Source: Paracoccaceae bacterium (GTDB lineage: Bacteria > Pseudomonadota > Alphaproteobacteria > Rhodobacterales > Rhodobacteraceae). Taken from it: a stretch of 55,564 nucleotides of DNA. The notes under the pieces are model-generated. The model was not told the origin of the DNA. It saw only the letters and a list, made by a program, of their open reading frames with translations, and did not search any database. This document shows positions 44,414 through 51,964 of this stretch, one piece after another; within the stretch, counting starts at the first letter, position 1, and each line of letters opens with the position of its first letter. The stretch covers positions 1-55,564 of the forward strand of contig JANSYF010000015.1 of assembly GCA_024742575.1 (NCBI GenBank). The letters are read 5' to 3'. The translations under genes and the position numbers were made by a program.

Positions 44414-45310
44414 TCAGAACGTCTTGCGCGCCACTTTCTGGGCGATGCTGACGAAGTGCTTCACATGGACGCCCTGTTCATCAAGGCGATAATTGAGCGA
44501 CAATTCCGTCCGCGCGATTTCCGGGTCGATCTTAAGGAATTTCATGCCCTTGCGCGGTGCATTCGCCACCGATTCAGGCACGATGCACACACCTTCTCCA
44601 ACAGCCACAAGGCTAAGCGCGGTTTGCAGGTCCATGCACCAAATGCGCATGGGGGCCTGAAATCCGGCGTCCTCGACCGCTTTTAGAACCATGTCCGCAT
44701 AGCTGGGCCGGGGGCGTTCGGGGTACAGAATGAGGTTGTGTGTCATCAGCCGTTCCAGCTTGGCCACGGTGCGAGAACCGGTATCAACGATGTCCGGCAA
44801 CGCGAGGATCAGCTTTTCCTCGATCAGATGTTTTGAAAGGAATTCGGGGTCTTTCAGCGTAGGGCGGGCAAAGACGACGTCCAGTTCGCGCGACACCAAA
44901 GCGCGGTGCAAATCGGCGTTGTTCATCGGGATCAAGCTTAGGTTCACCTCGGGGTAATTCGCCCGGTAGGACCGAATGATGTTCGGCAATATTCCAAAGG
45001 TCGCAGAGCCGACGAAGCCGATACGCAGCCGTCCCTCGGCACCCTGTCCTAAGCGGCGCACTTCAAGCTGTGTATCTTCAAGCTGAGACAGGATGGTTTT
45101 TCCGCGTGCCAGCAGACGTTCACCAGCTTGCGTCAAAGAGATCGCGCTTCGACCGCGATTGAAAAGGATCGCACCTAGTTCCTCCTCAAGCTGCTTGATC
45201 TGACGACTAAGCGGCGGCTGGGCCATGTCGAGCCGTTCCGCCGCGCGACCGAAATGCAGTTCTTCGGCCACAGCGATGAAATAGGTTAGCTGTTTGAAAT
45301 TCATACTCAT
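44414..45310 (-). CDS. LysR-family regulator, CatR/BenM-like
   Basis: 298 residues. N-terminal HTH (FGRAAERLDMAQPPLSRQIKQLEEELG) and the BenM/CatM-like effector domain (IGFVGSATFGILPNIIRSYR, LILYPERPRPSYAD, GEGVCIVPES). BenM and CatM respond to benzoate and cis,cis-muconate and bind ATAC-N7-GTAT sites. It lies between the ben operon and catA and probably controls both; similar GATACC/GGTATC palindromes occur upstream of catB and between catA and the 46544 gene. The effector is inferred, not visible. Confidence 0.88.
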   Translation of the reverse strand: MSMNFKQLTYFIAVAEELHFGRAAERLDMAQPPLSRQIKQLEEELGAILFNRGRSAISLTQAGERLLARGKTILSQLEDTQLEVRRLGQGAEGRLRIGFVGSATFGILPNIIRSYRANYPEVNLSLIPMNNADLHRALVSRELDVVFARPTLKDPEFLSKHLIEEKLILALPDIVDTGSRTVAKLERLMTHNLILYPERPRPSYADMVLKAVEDAGFQAPMRIWCMDLQTALSLVAVGEGVCIVPESVANAPRKGMKFLKIDPEIARTELSLNYRLDEQGVHVKHFVSIAQKVARKTF

Positions 45311-45350
45311 CCCCTCCGCCGGTGGTACACGCTAAGTGATCCCGCGCCAC

Positions 45351-45376
45351 AAAAAAAGCCCCCCGTAAAGGGGGGC
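45351..45376 (-). terminator. Rho-independent terminator of catA
   Basis: On the minus strand, GCCCCCC (plus coordinates 45370-45376) pairs with GGGGGGC (45358-45364), loop of five, followed by seven T. Placed between catA and the LysR gene on the same strand. Confidence 0.9.
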
Positions 45377-45401
45377 CAGTCAACAGGGAGGTCGTGATAG
45401 A

Positions 45402-46277
45402 TCACTCAGCGGCGACAGCCTGAACTTCGGCTTGTGCCTTGAGTGTGAAATCGAACTCGAAATGCAGGTCGGTGCCCAGATCGGCAGCTGCCGGTTTGAA
45501 CTTGCCGATCAGGCTTTCCTTGACGGCGAACACGCTGTCGTCTTCGAGCCATGCGCTGTCGGCGTCGTAGATCTGGCTGATTAGCGGGCGGTAGCCGTCT
45601 TTCGAGATAATGAAGTGCATGTGACCAGGGCGGTTCGGGTGGTGACCCATGAAGCGCAGCAGCTCACCGGCGGTTTCATCATCCGGGATCGGGTAGGGCA
45701 CGGGGCGCACGGCGACAAAGGCATAGTGGCCATTCTCGTCGGTCTCAAAGCGGCCGCGCAGGTTGTATTCGGGCTGATCGGGATCAAGGTTTTCATAAAC
45801 GCCGTTCGGTGCGTCTTCCCACACGTCGAGCGTGACACCGGCGATGCCGTTGCCGTTTTCATCCTTGATGTAACCTTCGAAAAACGCGGTTTCTTCGTTG
45901 TCGTAATGTTTTTGAATGGTCGACGCGCCTTTGGGAAGAACCGGCGGGTTTTCGCGGTAGAACGGTCCAAGCACGGTGGATTCGCTCTCGTTGCCTTCAA
46001 TCGGGTTGGTCATCATGTCGACCAGAACCTCGACGCCGAGGATGTCTCCAAGCAGGATGAACTCCTGGCGGTTTTCGTTGCACAGCTTGCCGGCACGCGC
46101 GAGGTAGTCGCAGGCGGCCAGAAATTCGCTGTGCTGAAGTTTCACGTCTTTGATGAAAGCGTGCAGGTGCTTGATCAGGCCGGTTGCGATCTCGCGCTCA
46201 CGGTCGGTGATGTCGCCATGCTTGCCGAGGCTCGCGATCACGACGTCGGTGATGTTGTCTTGGTTGACGATGCCCAT
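45402..46277 (-). CDS. catA: catechol 1,2-dioxygenase
   Basis: 291 residues of the intradiol dioxygenase family. Iron ligands are recognisable as the Tyr in VLGPFYRENP, the Tyr in VRPVPYPIP, and the two His in NRPGHMHFII. The helical N-terminal domain of catechol dioxygenases comes before it. It opens catechol to cis,cis-muconate, the substrate of CatB. GGAGGAGG precedes ATG 46277. It is on the opposite strand to catB and some ten kilobases away, an unusual split of the cat genes. Confidence 0.92.
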   Translation of the reverse strand: MGIVNQDNITDVVIASLGKHGDITDREREIATGLIKHLHAFIKDVKLQHSEFLAACDYLARAGKLCNENRQEFILLGDILGVEVLVDMMTNPIEGNESESTVLGPFYRENPPVLPKGASTIQKHYDNEETAFFEGYIKDENGNGIAGVTLDVWEDAPNGVYENLDPDQPEYNLRGRFETDENGHYAFVAVRPVPYPIPDDETAGELLRFMGHHPNRPGHMHFIISKDGYRPLISQIYDADSAWLEDDSVFAVKESLIGKFKPAAADLGTDLHFEFDFTLKAQAEVQAVAAE

Positions 46278-46543
46278 GGGTTAATTCCTCCTCCTGGCAG
46301 TCTGAATGTTATTGTCGGGGTGCGGACCTGCCTCCCGTCGTAAACCAGACTTCATCGAAACCACGCTTCAGCCCAATGCCTTGGGCGGTATCGGGTGATA
46401 CCACAAAGCGCTAATACCACCGAAACAAGGGCAAGCGCGCAAATCCATAAGAATAGTATCGACCCATACCCTGACCGGCATGGCGTGAACGCGATGGCGC
46501 ATGGCACCACGGCCTCCAGCACATGACCATACGGGAGGCGCAG
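46278..46543. promoter_or_regulatory. divergent spacer catA/SCP2-like gene with paired palindromes
   Basis: No gene. Two GTAT-N6-ATAC elements are present: the first in GGTATC-GGGT-GATACC (46387-46402), the second GTATCGACCCATAC (46456-46469), 68 bases apart centre to centre. A plausible pair of LysR binding sites controlling catA and the plus-strand operon. GGGAGG at 46533-46538 is the ribosome binding site for GTG 46544. Confidence 0.55.
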
Positions 46544-46924
46544 GTGATCGACACCTTCAAGCATATCCAGAAAAGCCTAGACGACACGCCGCATCTGTTG
46601 CGCATCGGGCGTCTGTTCTCAGAGACCGTTCTGATCGAAGTGGGCGGCGATGAATATTATCTGACATTCGACAAGGGCCGCATCACATCGGTTGTTGAAG
46701 GACCCAGCCGCAAGACACCTTGGCGTTTTGCGTTGCGCACGGATGCTGCGGCATTGGAAAAGTTCTGGCAGGCGCGACCCGCGCCGGGCTTTCACGACAT
46801 TTTCGGTCTGGTCAAAATCGGACGCGGTCAGATCGATGGCGACATTCTGAGCCTCGTCAAGAACCTGCGCTTTTTCAAAGAGGTGCTTGGTCTTGCCCGC
46901 GCCAAAGAGGAGTTGCCCGCATGA
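46544..46924 (+). CDS. small SCP2-like protein in the aromatic operon, unknown function
   Basis: About 126 residues from GTG 46544, five bases after GGGAGG; ATG 46523 is the alternative. The pattern of a central beta-sheet (VLIEVGGDEYYLTFDKGRIT), then TPWRFALRTDAAALEKFWQA and a final GQIDGDILSLVKNLRFFKEV, resembles SCP2 sterol-carrier domains, which bind hydrophobic small molecules. No catalytic motif. Since the island lacks a recognisable muconolactone isomerase gene, this unknown protein is one candidate for that missing step, but the fold resemblance does not support it directly. Overlaps the next gene as ATGA. Confidence 0.7.
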   Translation: MIDTFKHIQKSLDDTPHLLRIGRLFSETVLIEVGGDEYYLTFDKGRITSVVEGPSRKTPWRFALRTDAAALEKFWQARPAPGFHDIFGLVKIGRGQIDGDILSLVKNLRFFKEVLGLARAKEELPA

Positions 46925-47778
46925 GCATCGAACCGATCACAGGTCGTTACCTGACCGTCACCATCGATGGTGCACACCGCCGCATCTATTTCGAAGAAGC
47001 CGGGCAGGGCCGTCCGGTGCTGTGCCTGCACACTGCAGGCGCTGACACCCGCCAATGGCGTCATCTGATGAACGACGCCGAGATCACCGCATCGAACCGC
47101 CTGATCGCCTTTGACATGCCGTGGCACGGCAAATCCCTACCACCCGAAGGGTTCGAGACCGAAGAATACCTGCTGACCACCGAGGCCTATATTGAGACCG
47201 TTCTGGCGGTCATTGATGGGCTTGGACTGGATCGTCCGGTTTTGGCTGGGTGTTCCATGGGTGGACGCATTGCGCTGCAACTCGCGGCGCTGCATGGCCA
47301 CAAGTTCAGCGGCTTCATCGCCATTGAAGCGTCGGACTTCCAGCCCGCGTGGTACGACATCGACTGGTTCCACCGCCCCGACGCCCATGGCGGAGAGATG
47401 GGGGCGGCGCTGGTTTCGGCCAACATTTCGCCCTATGCGCCGAAAGCCGAGCGTTGGAACACCGTGTGGATGTTCATGCAAAGCGGTCCCGGCGTGTTCC
47501 GCGGTGATCTGAGCTTTTACACCAAGGATGACAGCCTGATCCCGCGCCTGCCGTCGATTGATACGGCGGCGACGCCGGTTCACCTGATTGTTGGTGCCTA
47601 TGATCTGACTTGTACGCCTGAAGATGCGAAACGTACGGCAGATGCCATTCCGGGGGCGACACTCGCCGTGATGGACGAGCTTGGGCACTTCCCGATGAGT
47701 GAGCATCCCGACGGCTTCCGGCCGTTCTTTGTCGAGGCTCTCGACAAGATGCCGACAATGGCAGCCAAAGCCGCCTGA
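46921..47778 (+). CDS. alpha/beta hydrolase, candidate beta-ketoadipate enol-lactonase
   Basis: 285 residues. Oxyanion loop HTAGADTRQW, nucleophile Ser112 in GCSMGGRIA, acid in VGAYDLTCTP and the catalytic His in LGHFPMSEHP. PcaD/CatD enol-lactonases share this fold and a GxSMGG nucleophile motif, and the step is required after CatB, so PcaD is the best guess; a lipase- or meta-cleavage-type hydrolase is not excluded. Length is somewhat longer than typical PcaD (about 260). It overlaps the SCP2-like gene and is followed by a 49-residue gene. Confidence 0.75.
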   Translation: MSIEPITGRYLTVTIDGAHRRIYFEEAGQGRPVLCLHTAGADTRQWRHLMNDAEITASNRLIAFDMPWHGKSLPPEGFETEEYLLTTEAYIETVLAVIDGLGLDRPVLAGCSMGGRIALQLAALHGHKFSGFIAIEASDFQPAWYDIDWFHRPDAHGGEMGAALVSANISPYAPKAERWNTVWMFMQSGPGVFRGDLSFYTKDDSLIPRLPSIDTAATPVHLIVGAYDLTCTPEDAKRTADAIPGATLAVMDELGHFPMSEHPDGFRPFFVEALDKMPTMAAKAA

Positions 47779-47806
47779 TCGAAACCACAGCACGGGAGGA
47801 GGAGCC

Positions 47807-47956
47807 ATGTGCAAGAATGAAGGAAACCCCTGTCCGGGATGCAAGAAACATAAAACGCCCGAAGCGGCGTGGATATTCTTTTCGGAGGATGAACGTCAAG
47901 CGATCGAAGCGATGAGCCAGACAAAAGCGCCTGCCCACACAGCCGCGCATTCCTGA
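47807..47956 (+). CDS. 49-residue cysteine protein of unknown function
   Basis: A short gene preceded by a very strong site, GGGAGGAGG, four bases before ATG 47807, and 28 bases after the hydrolase stop. The protein starts MCKNEGNPCPGCKKHK: three Cys at positions 2, 9 and 12 near basic residues, suggesting a metal site or redox role. The rest is helical and charged (SEDERQAIEAMSQ). Unknown family; its position between the hydrolase and BKACE genes means it is probably part of this operon. Confidence 0.65.
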   Translation: MCKNEGNPCPGCKKHKTPEAAWIFFSEDERQAIEAMSQTKAPAHTAAHS

Positions 47957-48012
47957 CGGATCACTGATTACGCCGAGCCGAGACATTCGGCGTGGCACAG
48001 CAGAAAGACACC

Positions 48013-48873
48013 ATGACAAACCCCTGCATCATCTGCGTGGCCATCACCGGCAGTTTGCCGACCAAGGCCAACAACCCGGCTGTTCCGATCACCGTGTCGG
48101 AACAGGTGGAGTCGACCCACGAGGCGTTCGAGGCCGGAGCCACCATCGTGCACGCCCATGTGCGCAATGACGATGAAACCCCGTCTTCGGACCCCGACAA
48201 GTTCGCGGCGCTCAAAGACGGGATCGAAAAGCATTGCCCCGGCATGATCATCCAGTTCTCGACCGGAGGCCGTTCCGGTGCAGGGCAGACACGCGGTGGC
48301 ATGTTGCCGTTGCGGCCTGACATGGCATCGCTCTCGGTCGGGTCCAACAATTTTCCAACCCGCGTTTACGAAAACCCACCTGACCTTGTCGATTGGCTGG
48401 CATCGGAGATGCTGAGTTACGATGTCAAACCCGAGATTGAAGCCTTCGATCTGAGCCACATCCTCAAGGCCAAGGACATGGCTGACAAAGGTCAGCTTGC
48501 CGGAACGCCATATATCCAGTCCGTGATGGGGGTGAAGAATGCGATGCCGGTCGATCGCGACGTGTTTGACTATTATATTCACACGGTGAAACGTTTGTTC
48601 GGTGACGACACTGCGTGGTGCGCGGCCGGGATCGGGGCGAACCAGCTGACGTTGAACGAATGGGCCATCGCCGCTGGTGGCCATGCGCGTACGGGTCTTG
48701 AGGACAACGTGCGCCTTGACCGGGACACGCTGGCTGCAAGCAACGCCGTGCTGGTGCGCCGGACTGTCGACATCTGTGAAAAGAACAGCCGCCCGGTCGC
48801 GACGTGGCAAGAGGCGCGCCGCATCCTCGGGCTGCGGACGCCCGAGACCACAACACAAGGACAAGCCGCATGA
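48013..48873 (+). CDS. beta-keto acid cleavage enzyme (BKACE, DUF849)
   Basis: 286 residues of the DUF849/BKACE family. The zinc ligands are visible as HAHVR (His47 and His49), and the later Glu in [11 protein letters not shown]-type substrate contacts: [16 protein letters not shown] and [13 protein letters not shown] enzymes react a beta-keto acid with acetyl-CoA to give acetoacetate and a new acyl-CoA; in the family survey some were active on beta-ketoadipate, which would give acetoacetate and succinyl-CoA. The place between the aromatic-pathway hydrolase and a SCOT-type CoA transferase makes beta-ketoadipate the leading substrate here (inference). Start ATG 48013 is preferred over GTG 47992. 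Confidence 0.85.
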   Translation: MTNPCIICVAITGSLPTKANNPAVPITVSEQVESTHEAFEAGATIVHAHVRNDDETPSSDPDKFAALKDGIEKHCPGMIIQFSTGGRSGAGQTRGGMLPLRPDMASLSVGSNNFPTRVYENPPDLVDWLASEMLSYDVKPEIEAFDLSHILKAKDMADKGQLAGTPYIQSVMGVKNAMPVDRDVFDYYIHTVKRLFGDDTAWCAAGIGANQLTLNEWAIAAGGHARTGLEDNVRLDRDTLAASNAVLVRRTVDICEKNSRPVATWQEARRILGLRTPETTTQGQAA

Positions 48874-49574
48874 AAAAGGTTTATGGATCGGCAGCAGAGG
48901 CGCTCGATGGCCTCTTGCAGGACGGCATGCTGATCGCTGCCGGGGGATTTGGCTTGTGTGGCATCCCGGAACTGTTGATCGACGCGCTGGTTGCCAGCGG
49001 TGTCAAGAATTTGACCGTAGCATCAAACAACGCTGGGGTGGATGATTTTGGTCTGGGCAAACTGCTTTCCACCCGACAGATCAAGAAGATGATGTCTTCT
49101 TACGTGGGCGAAAACGCGGAATTCATGCGCCAATACCTGTCCGGTGAGCTAGAGCTTGAGTTCAACCCGCAAGGTACTTTGGCCGAACGGATGCGAGCGG
49201 GTGGTGCGGGCATTCCCGGTTTTTATACCAAGACAGGCGTCGGAACCGTAATTGCCGAGGGTAAGGATCACCGCGATTTCAATGGTGAGACCTACATCAT
49301 GGAAGAAGGTATCTTTGCCGATCTGTCGATCATCAAGGCATGGAAAGCCGATGACACTGGCAATCTGATCTTCCGCAAGACGGCGCGGAACTTTAACCCG
49401 CCCGCCGCGATGTGCGGTAAAATCTGTGTGGCCGAGGTCGAGGAAATCGTGCCGCGCGGATCGATTGATCCTGACCTCATCCATCTGCCAGGCATCTATG
49501 TGCATCGGATCATCCAAGGTCAGCACGAGAAACGTATCGAACAACGGACCGTTCGCCAAAAGGAGAGTGCGTAA
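48870..49574 (+). CDS. scoA: 3-oxoacid CoA-transferase subunit A (SCOT type)
   Basis: 234 residues. It reads as ScoA/SCOT-A, not Pca[47 protein letters not shown] and [15 protein letters not shown] are the acetoacetate-type features, where PcaI has GGFGTAGQP and shorter equivalents. The enzyme moves CoA from succinyl-CoA to acetoacetate. It overlaps the BKACE gene (ATGA) and scoB (TAATG), so the three are translated as a unit. Confidence 0.9.
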   Translation: MKKVYGSAAEALDGLLQDGMLIAAGGFGLCGIPELLIDALVASGVKNLTVASNNAGVDDFGLGKLLSTRQIKKMMSSYVGENAEFMRQYLSGELELEFNPQGTLAERMRAGGAGIPGFYTKTGVGTVIAEGKDHRDFNGETYIMEEGIFADLSIIKAWKADDTGNLIFRKTARNFNPPAAMCGKICVAEVEEIVPRGSIDPDLIHLPGIYVHRIIQGQHEKRIEQRTVRQKESA

Positions 49575-50212
49575 TGCCCTGTTCAATCAAAGGGTGGGAT
49601 CGCAACCAGATGGCCGCCCGCGCGGCTCAAGAACTCGAAGACGGAATGTACGTCAATCTTGGCATTGGCATCCCGACGCTGGTGGCCAACTATGTCGGTG
49701 ACAAGGACATCACTTTGCAGTCCGAGAACGGCATGCTGGGCATGGGGCCATTCCCTTTTGCGGGTGAGGAAGACGCCGACCTGATCAATGCTGGCAAACA
49801 GACCATCACCGAGTTGAACCGCACCTCGTATTTTGACAGCGCGACCAGCTTCGGCATGATCCGGGGCGGCAAGATCGCCGCTGCGATCCTTGGGGCCATG
49901 GAAGTGTCGGAAAACGGTGACCTTGCCAACTGGATGATCCCCGGCAAGCTTGTCAAAGGCATGGGCGGTGCGATGGATCTGGTAGCAGGCGTCGGCCGCG
50001 TGATCGTTGTTATGGATCACACCAACAAGCATGGCGACAGCAAGGTGCTTAAGAATTGCACGTTGCCGCTGACCGGCAAGGGTGTGGTGGATCGGATTAT
50101 CACCAATCTTGGTGTGTTTGATGTAACCGAGCACGGTCTGAGCATCGTGGAATGCGCAGATGGCGTCACCCCCGAGGAGATCATCGGCGCGACCGAGGCA
50201 ACGATTGTCTAA
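49574..50212 (+). CDS. scoB: 3-oxoacid CoA-transferase subunit B (SCOT type)
   Basis: 212 residues. Catalytic Glu51 in SENGMLGMGPFPF. The segment LANWMIPGKLVKGMGG marks ScoB; PcaJ has LANWHTGA-like sequence here. Together with ScoA it converts acetoacetate and succinyl-CoA to acetoacetyl-CoA and succinate, which thiolysis elsewhere in the genome would finish. Last gene of the operon; a hairpin begins at its stop codon. Confidence 0.9.
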   Translation: MPCSIKGWDRNQMAARAAQELEDGMYVNLGIGIPTLVANYVGDKDITLQSENGMLGMGPFPFAGEEDADLINAGKQTITELNRTSYFDSATSFGMIRGGKIAAAILGAMEVSENGDLANWMIPGKLVKGMGGAMDLVAGVGRVIVVMDHTNKHGDSKVLKNCTLPLTGKGVVDRIITNLGVFDVTEHGLSIVECADGVTPEEIIGATEATIV

Positions 50213-50680
50213 TGCCGTTTTATACCTGAAATGGCATCAACGTCCTCCGTGTTTGGGTCGTGAGAGCAACGAAAACCGTCCGGTGCATGTTTTGTTGAAC
50301 ACCTCTTCCTTGAGCGGGGGCCAATTGGCCAATTCATTTCTTCTTGGCGCGAGGGATCGGTAATGATTGGACCGAAACTGGAAGCATCGGCCGCCGTTTT
50401 CTGAATACTGGCTGGAATCCCATGTCCTGTAGGAGCATCTGAGGCGGTCCTTGATTTCTAGGAACATGCCGCTCGCGTTTTTGTCGACGAAATACCTGCT
50501 ATCGCCTACATACTTATGGGGTTCCATCCGCACGGCGAACTGAGCGGAGAGGCGGCTTGCCCGGATTGAATTGAAAAAAGAATGCTCGACCTCAGAGCCC
50601 GCCCAATAATACCTTTTGCACCATAAGCGAAATCTCGCAGTGAAGAGAGAAGGGCACGATATGATTTCGACAGACCAACA
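50212..50680. other. gene-poor gap after scoB: hairpin plus a doubtful small ORF
   Basis: A nine-pair hairpin, ATGCCGTTT (50212-50220) with AAATGGCAT (50229-50237), directly follows scoB but has no T-run. The only open frame of note is a minus-strand one at 50237-50533 (98 residues, starting MRMEPHKYVGDSRYF), which has no recognised family, no clear ribosome binding site and ends over the hairpin. It could be a decayed gene or non-coding. Nothing else is visible here. Confidence 0.4.
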
Positions 50681-51964
50681 TCACCGCATTGTGCCGGGCC
50701 ACCCTTTGAACAGTGTTTCTTGCGCCCACGTCGTCAAGACGGCACAGGCCTCTGAGAAATCAGACAACTCCATATGTTCGTCTGGATTATGGCTTCCGTG
50801 TTCATTGCGAATGAACAGCATAGCGGACGGAATGCCAAGAATTGCGAACGTTGCACAATCATGACCGCCGCCTGACGGGAGTTCAAGAAACTCAACCTTG
50901 CGCCTTTCTGCTGCCATGACCAGACCACGCCTGAGGCCTACATCCATCGGTGCGGCGGCAGCTTGGGTGTAAGGACCAAGGTCGATCCGCACGCCACGCC
51001 GTTCCCCAATGTCGCGAGCCTGTTGCTGCACCCACCTTTCGAATAGGTTAAGAACGGTGTCATCTTGACTGCGGACATCCAAGGTGAAGGTTAGAAGACC
51101 GGGCACCTTGGTAATGCCGTGCAGCTTGGGGTTGGTGGTGAATTCCCCCAAGGTCAGCACCAAATCATCGCCCTTTGCCTCGGCGTCAAGCCAATAGGCT
51201 TCCATCGCTTGGGCCAATTCTGTACCGGCAAGAACCGCGTCGCGACGGCTGCGTCTGGGCACACCACCTGCATGGGTAGTTTCACCCTCAATCCGGCAGA
51301 ACCTGTGCCGAATGTTGCCCCTGATCGCGGTGACAATGCCCACCGGGCGCTGGGCTTCGACAAGAACTGGGCCTTGTTCGATGTGCATTTCGACAAAGGC
51401 TGCGATTTGGTCGGGGTCAAGCTGGCTTTTGCTGTCGCGGATCGCCTGCGGATCAAAGCCGGCCTCGGCCATATGTTCCGCCAGACTGCGCCCTGTGTCG
51501 CTGCGCTTCACGCGATCTGGCGCATCGCGGGGCAGGAGGCCAAACGCGGCGCGGCTGCCAAGGTAATGCTCGGGGAACCAGATCATCTCTTCCGCGCGGA
51601 TGGCCATCAGGGTGACGTCGCACGGGGGCTGCGGTCCATTGAGCAAGGTTTCAAGTAGAACCAACCCGGCGATGACGCCTGCGGCACCGTCGAAATTCCC
51701 GCCATGCGGGACTGAGTCAAGATGGGAGCCGGTCATCAGGACAGGGGCGTCACGGTCTGCTCCGGGCAAGGTCACGTAGAGGTTGCCAATGGCATCGGTC
51801 CGGGTCTCAAGTCCAAGCGTTTTGGCTTCGCGGGTAATCATCGCATGAGCCGCGTCTTCAACCGTGCCAAAGCTCGCGCGTGTGACCCCCGGGGCATCGG
51901 CGCTCAGTTTGGCCAATTCGGCGAAAAGCCGTTCTGCACGGTCAAGCGGGGTCAATAGAGCCAT
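50681..51964 (-). CDS. M20 amidase/carbamoylase-type hydrolase (allantoate amidohydrolase or N-carbamoyl-amino-acid hydrolase)
   Basis: 427 residues of the M20 family branch with beta-ureidopropionases, carbamoylases and allantoate amidohydrolases. Metal and substrate motifs: GSHLDSVPHGGNFDGAAG, AIRAEEMIWFPE, EMHIEQGPVLVEAQ, ETTHAGGVP and SGGGHDCATFA. These enzymes cut carbamoyl or ureido groups from amino acids or ureides. It is the last gene of the TRAP operon (overlap of 13 bases with dctM) and pairs with the PuuE-like gene, which suggests ureide use. Which substrate is not readable. Confidence 0.82.
   Translation of the reverse strand: MALLTPLDRAERLFAELAKLSADAPGVTRASFGTVEDAAHAMITREAKTLGLETRTDAIGNLYVTLPGADRDAPVLMTGSHLDSVPHGGNFDGAAGVIAGLVLLETLLNGPQPPCDVTLMAIRAEEMIWFPEHYLGSRAAFGLLPRDAPDRVKRSDTGRSLAEHMAEAGFDPQAIRDSKSQLDPDQIAAFVEMHIEQGPVLVEAQRPVGIVTAIRGNIRHRFCRIEGETTHAGGVPRRSRRDAVLAGTELAQAMEAYWLDAEAKGDDLVLTLGEFTTNPKLHGITKVPGLLTFTLDVRSQDDTVLNLFERWVQQQARDIGERRGVRIDLGPYTQAAAAPMDVGLRRGLVMAAERRKVEFLELPSGGGHDCATFAILGIPSAMLFIRNEHGSHNPDEHMELSDFSEACAVLTTWAQETLFKGWPGTMR

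Noticed and set aside
48870..50212. CoA transferase read as PcaIJ
   Set aside because: Position in an aromatic operon invites this, but the residues ([25 protein letters not shown]) are SCOT-type and differ from PcaI/PcaJ at those places.
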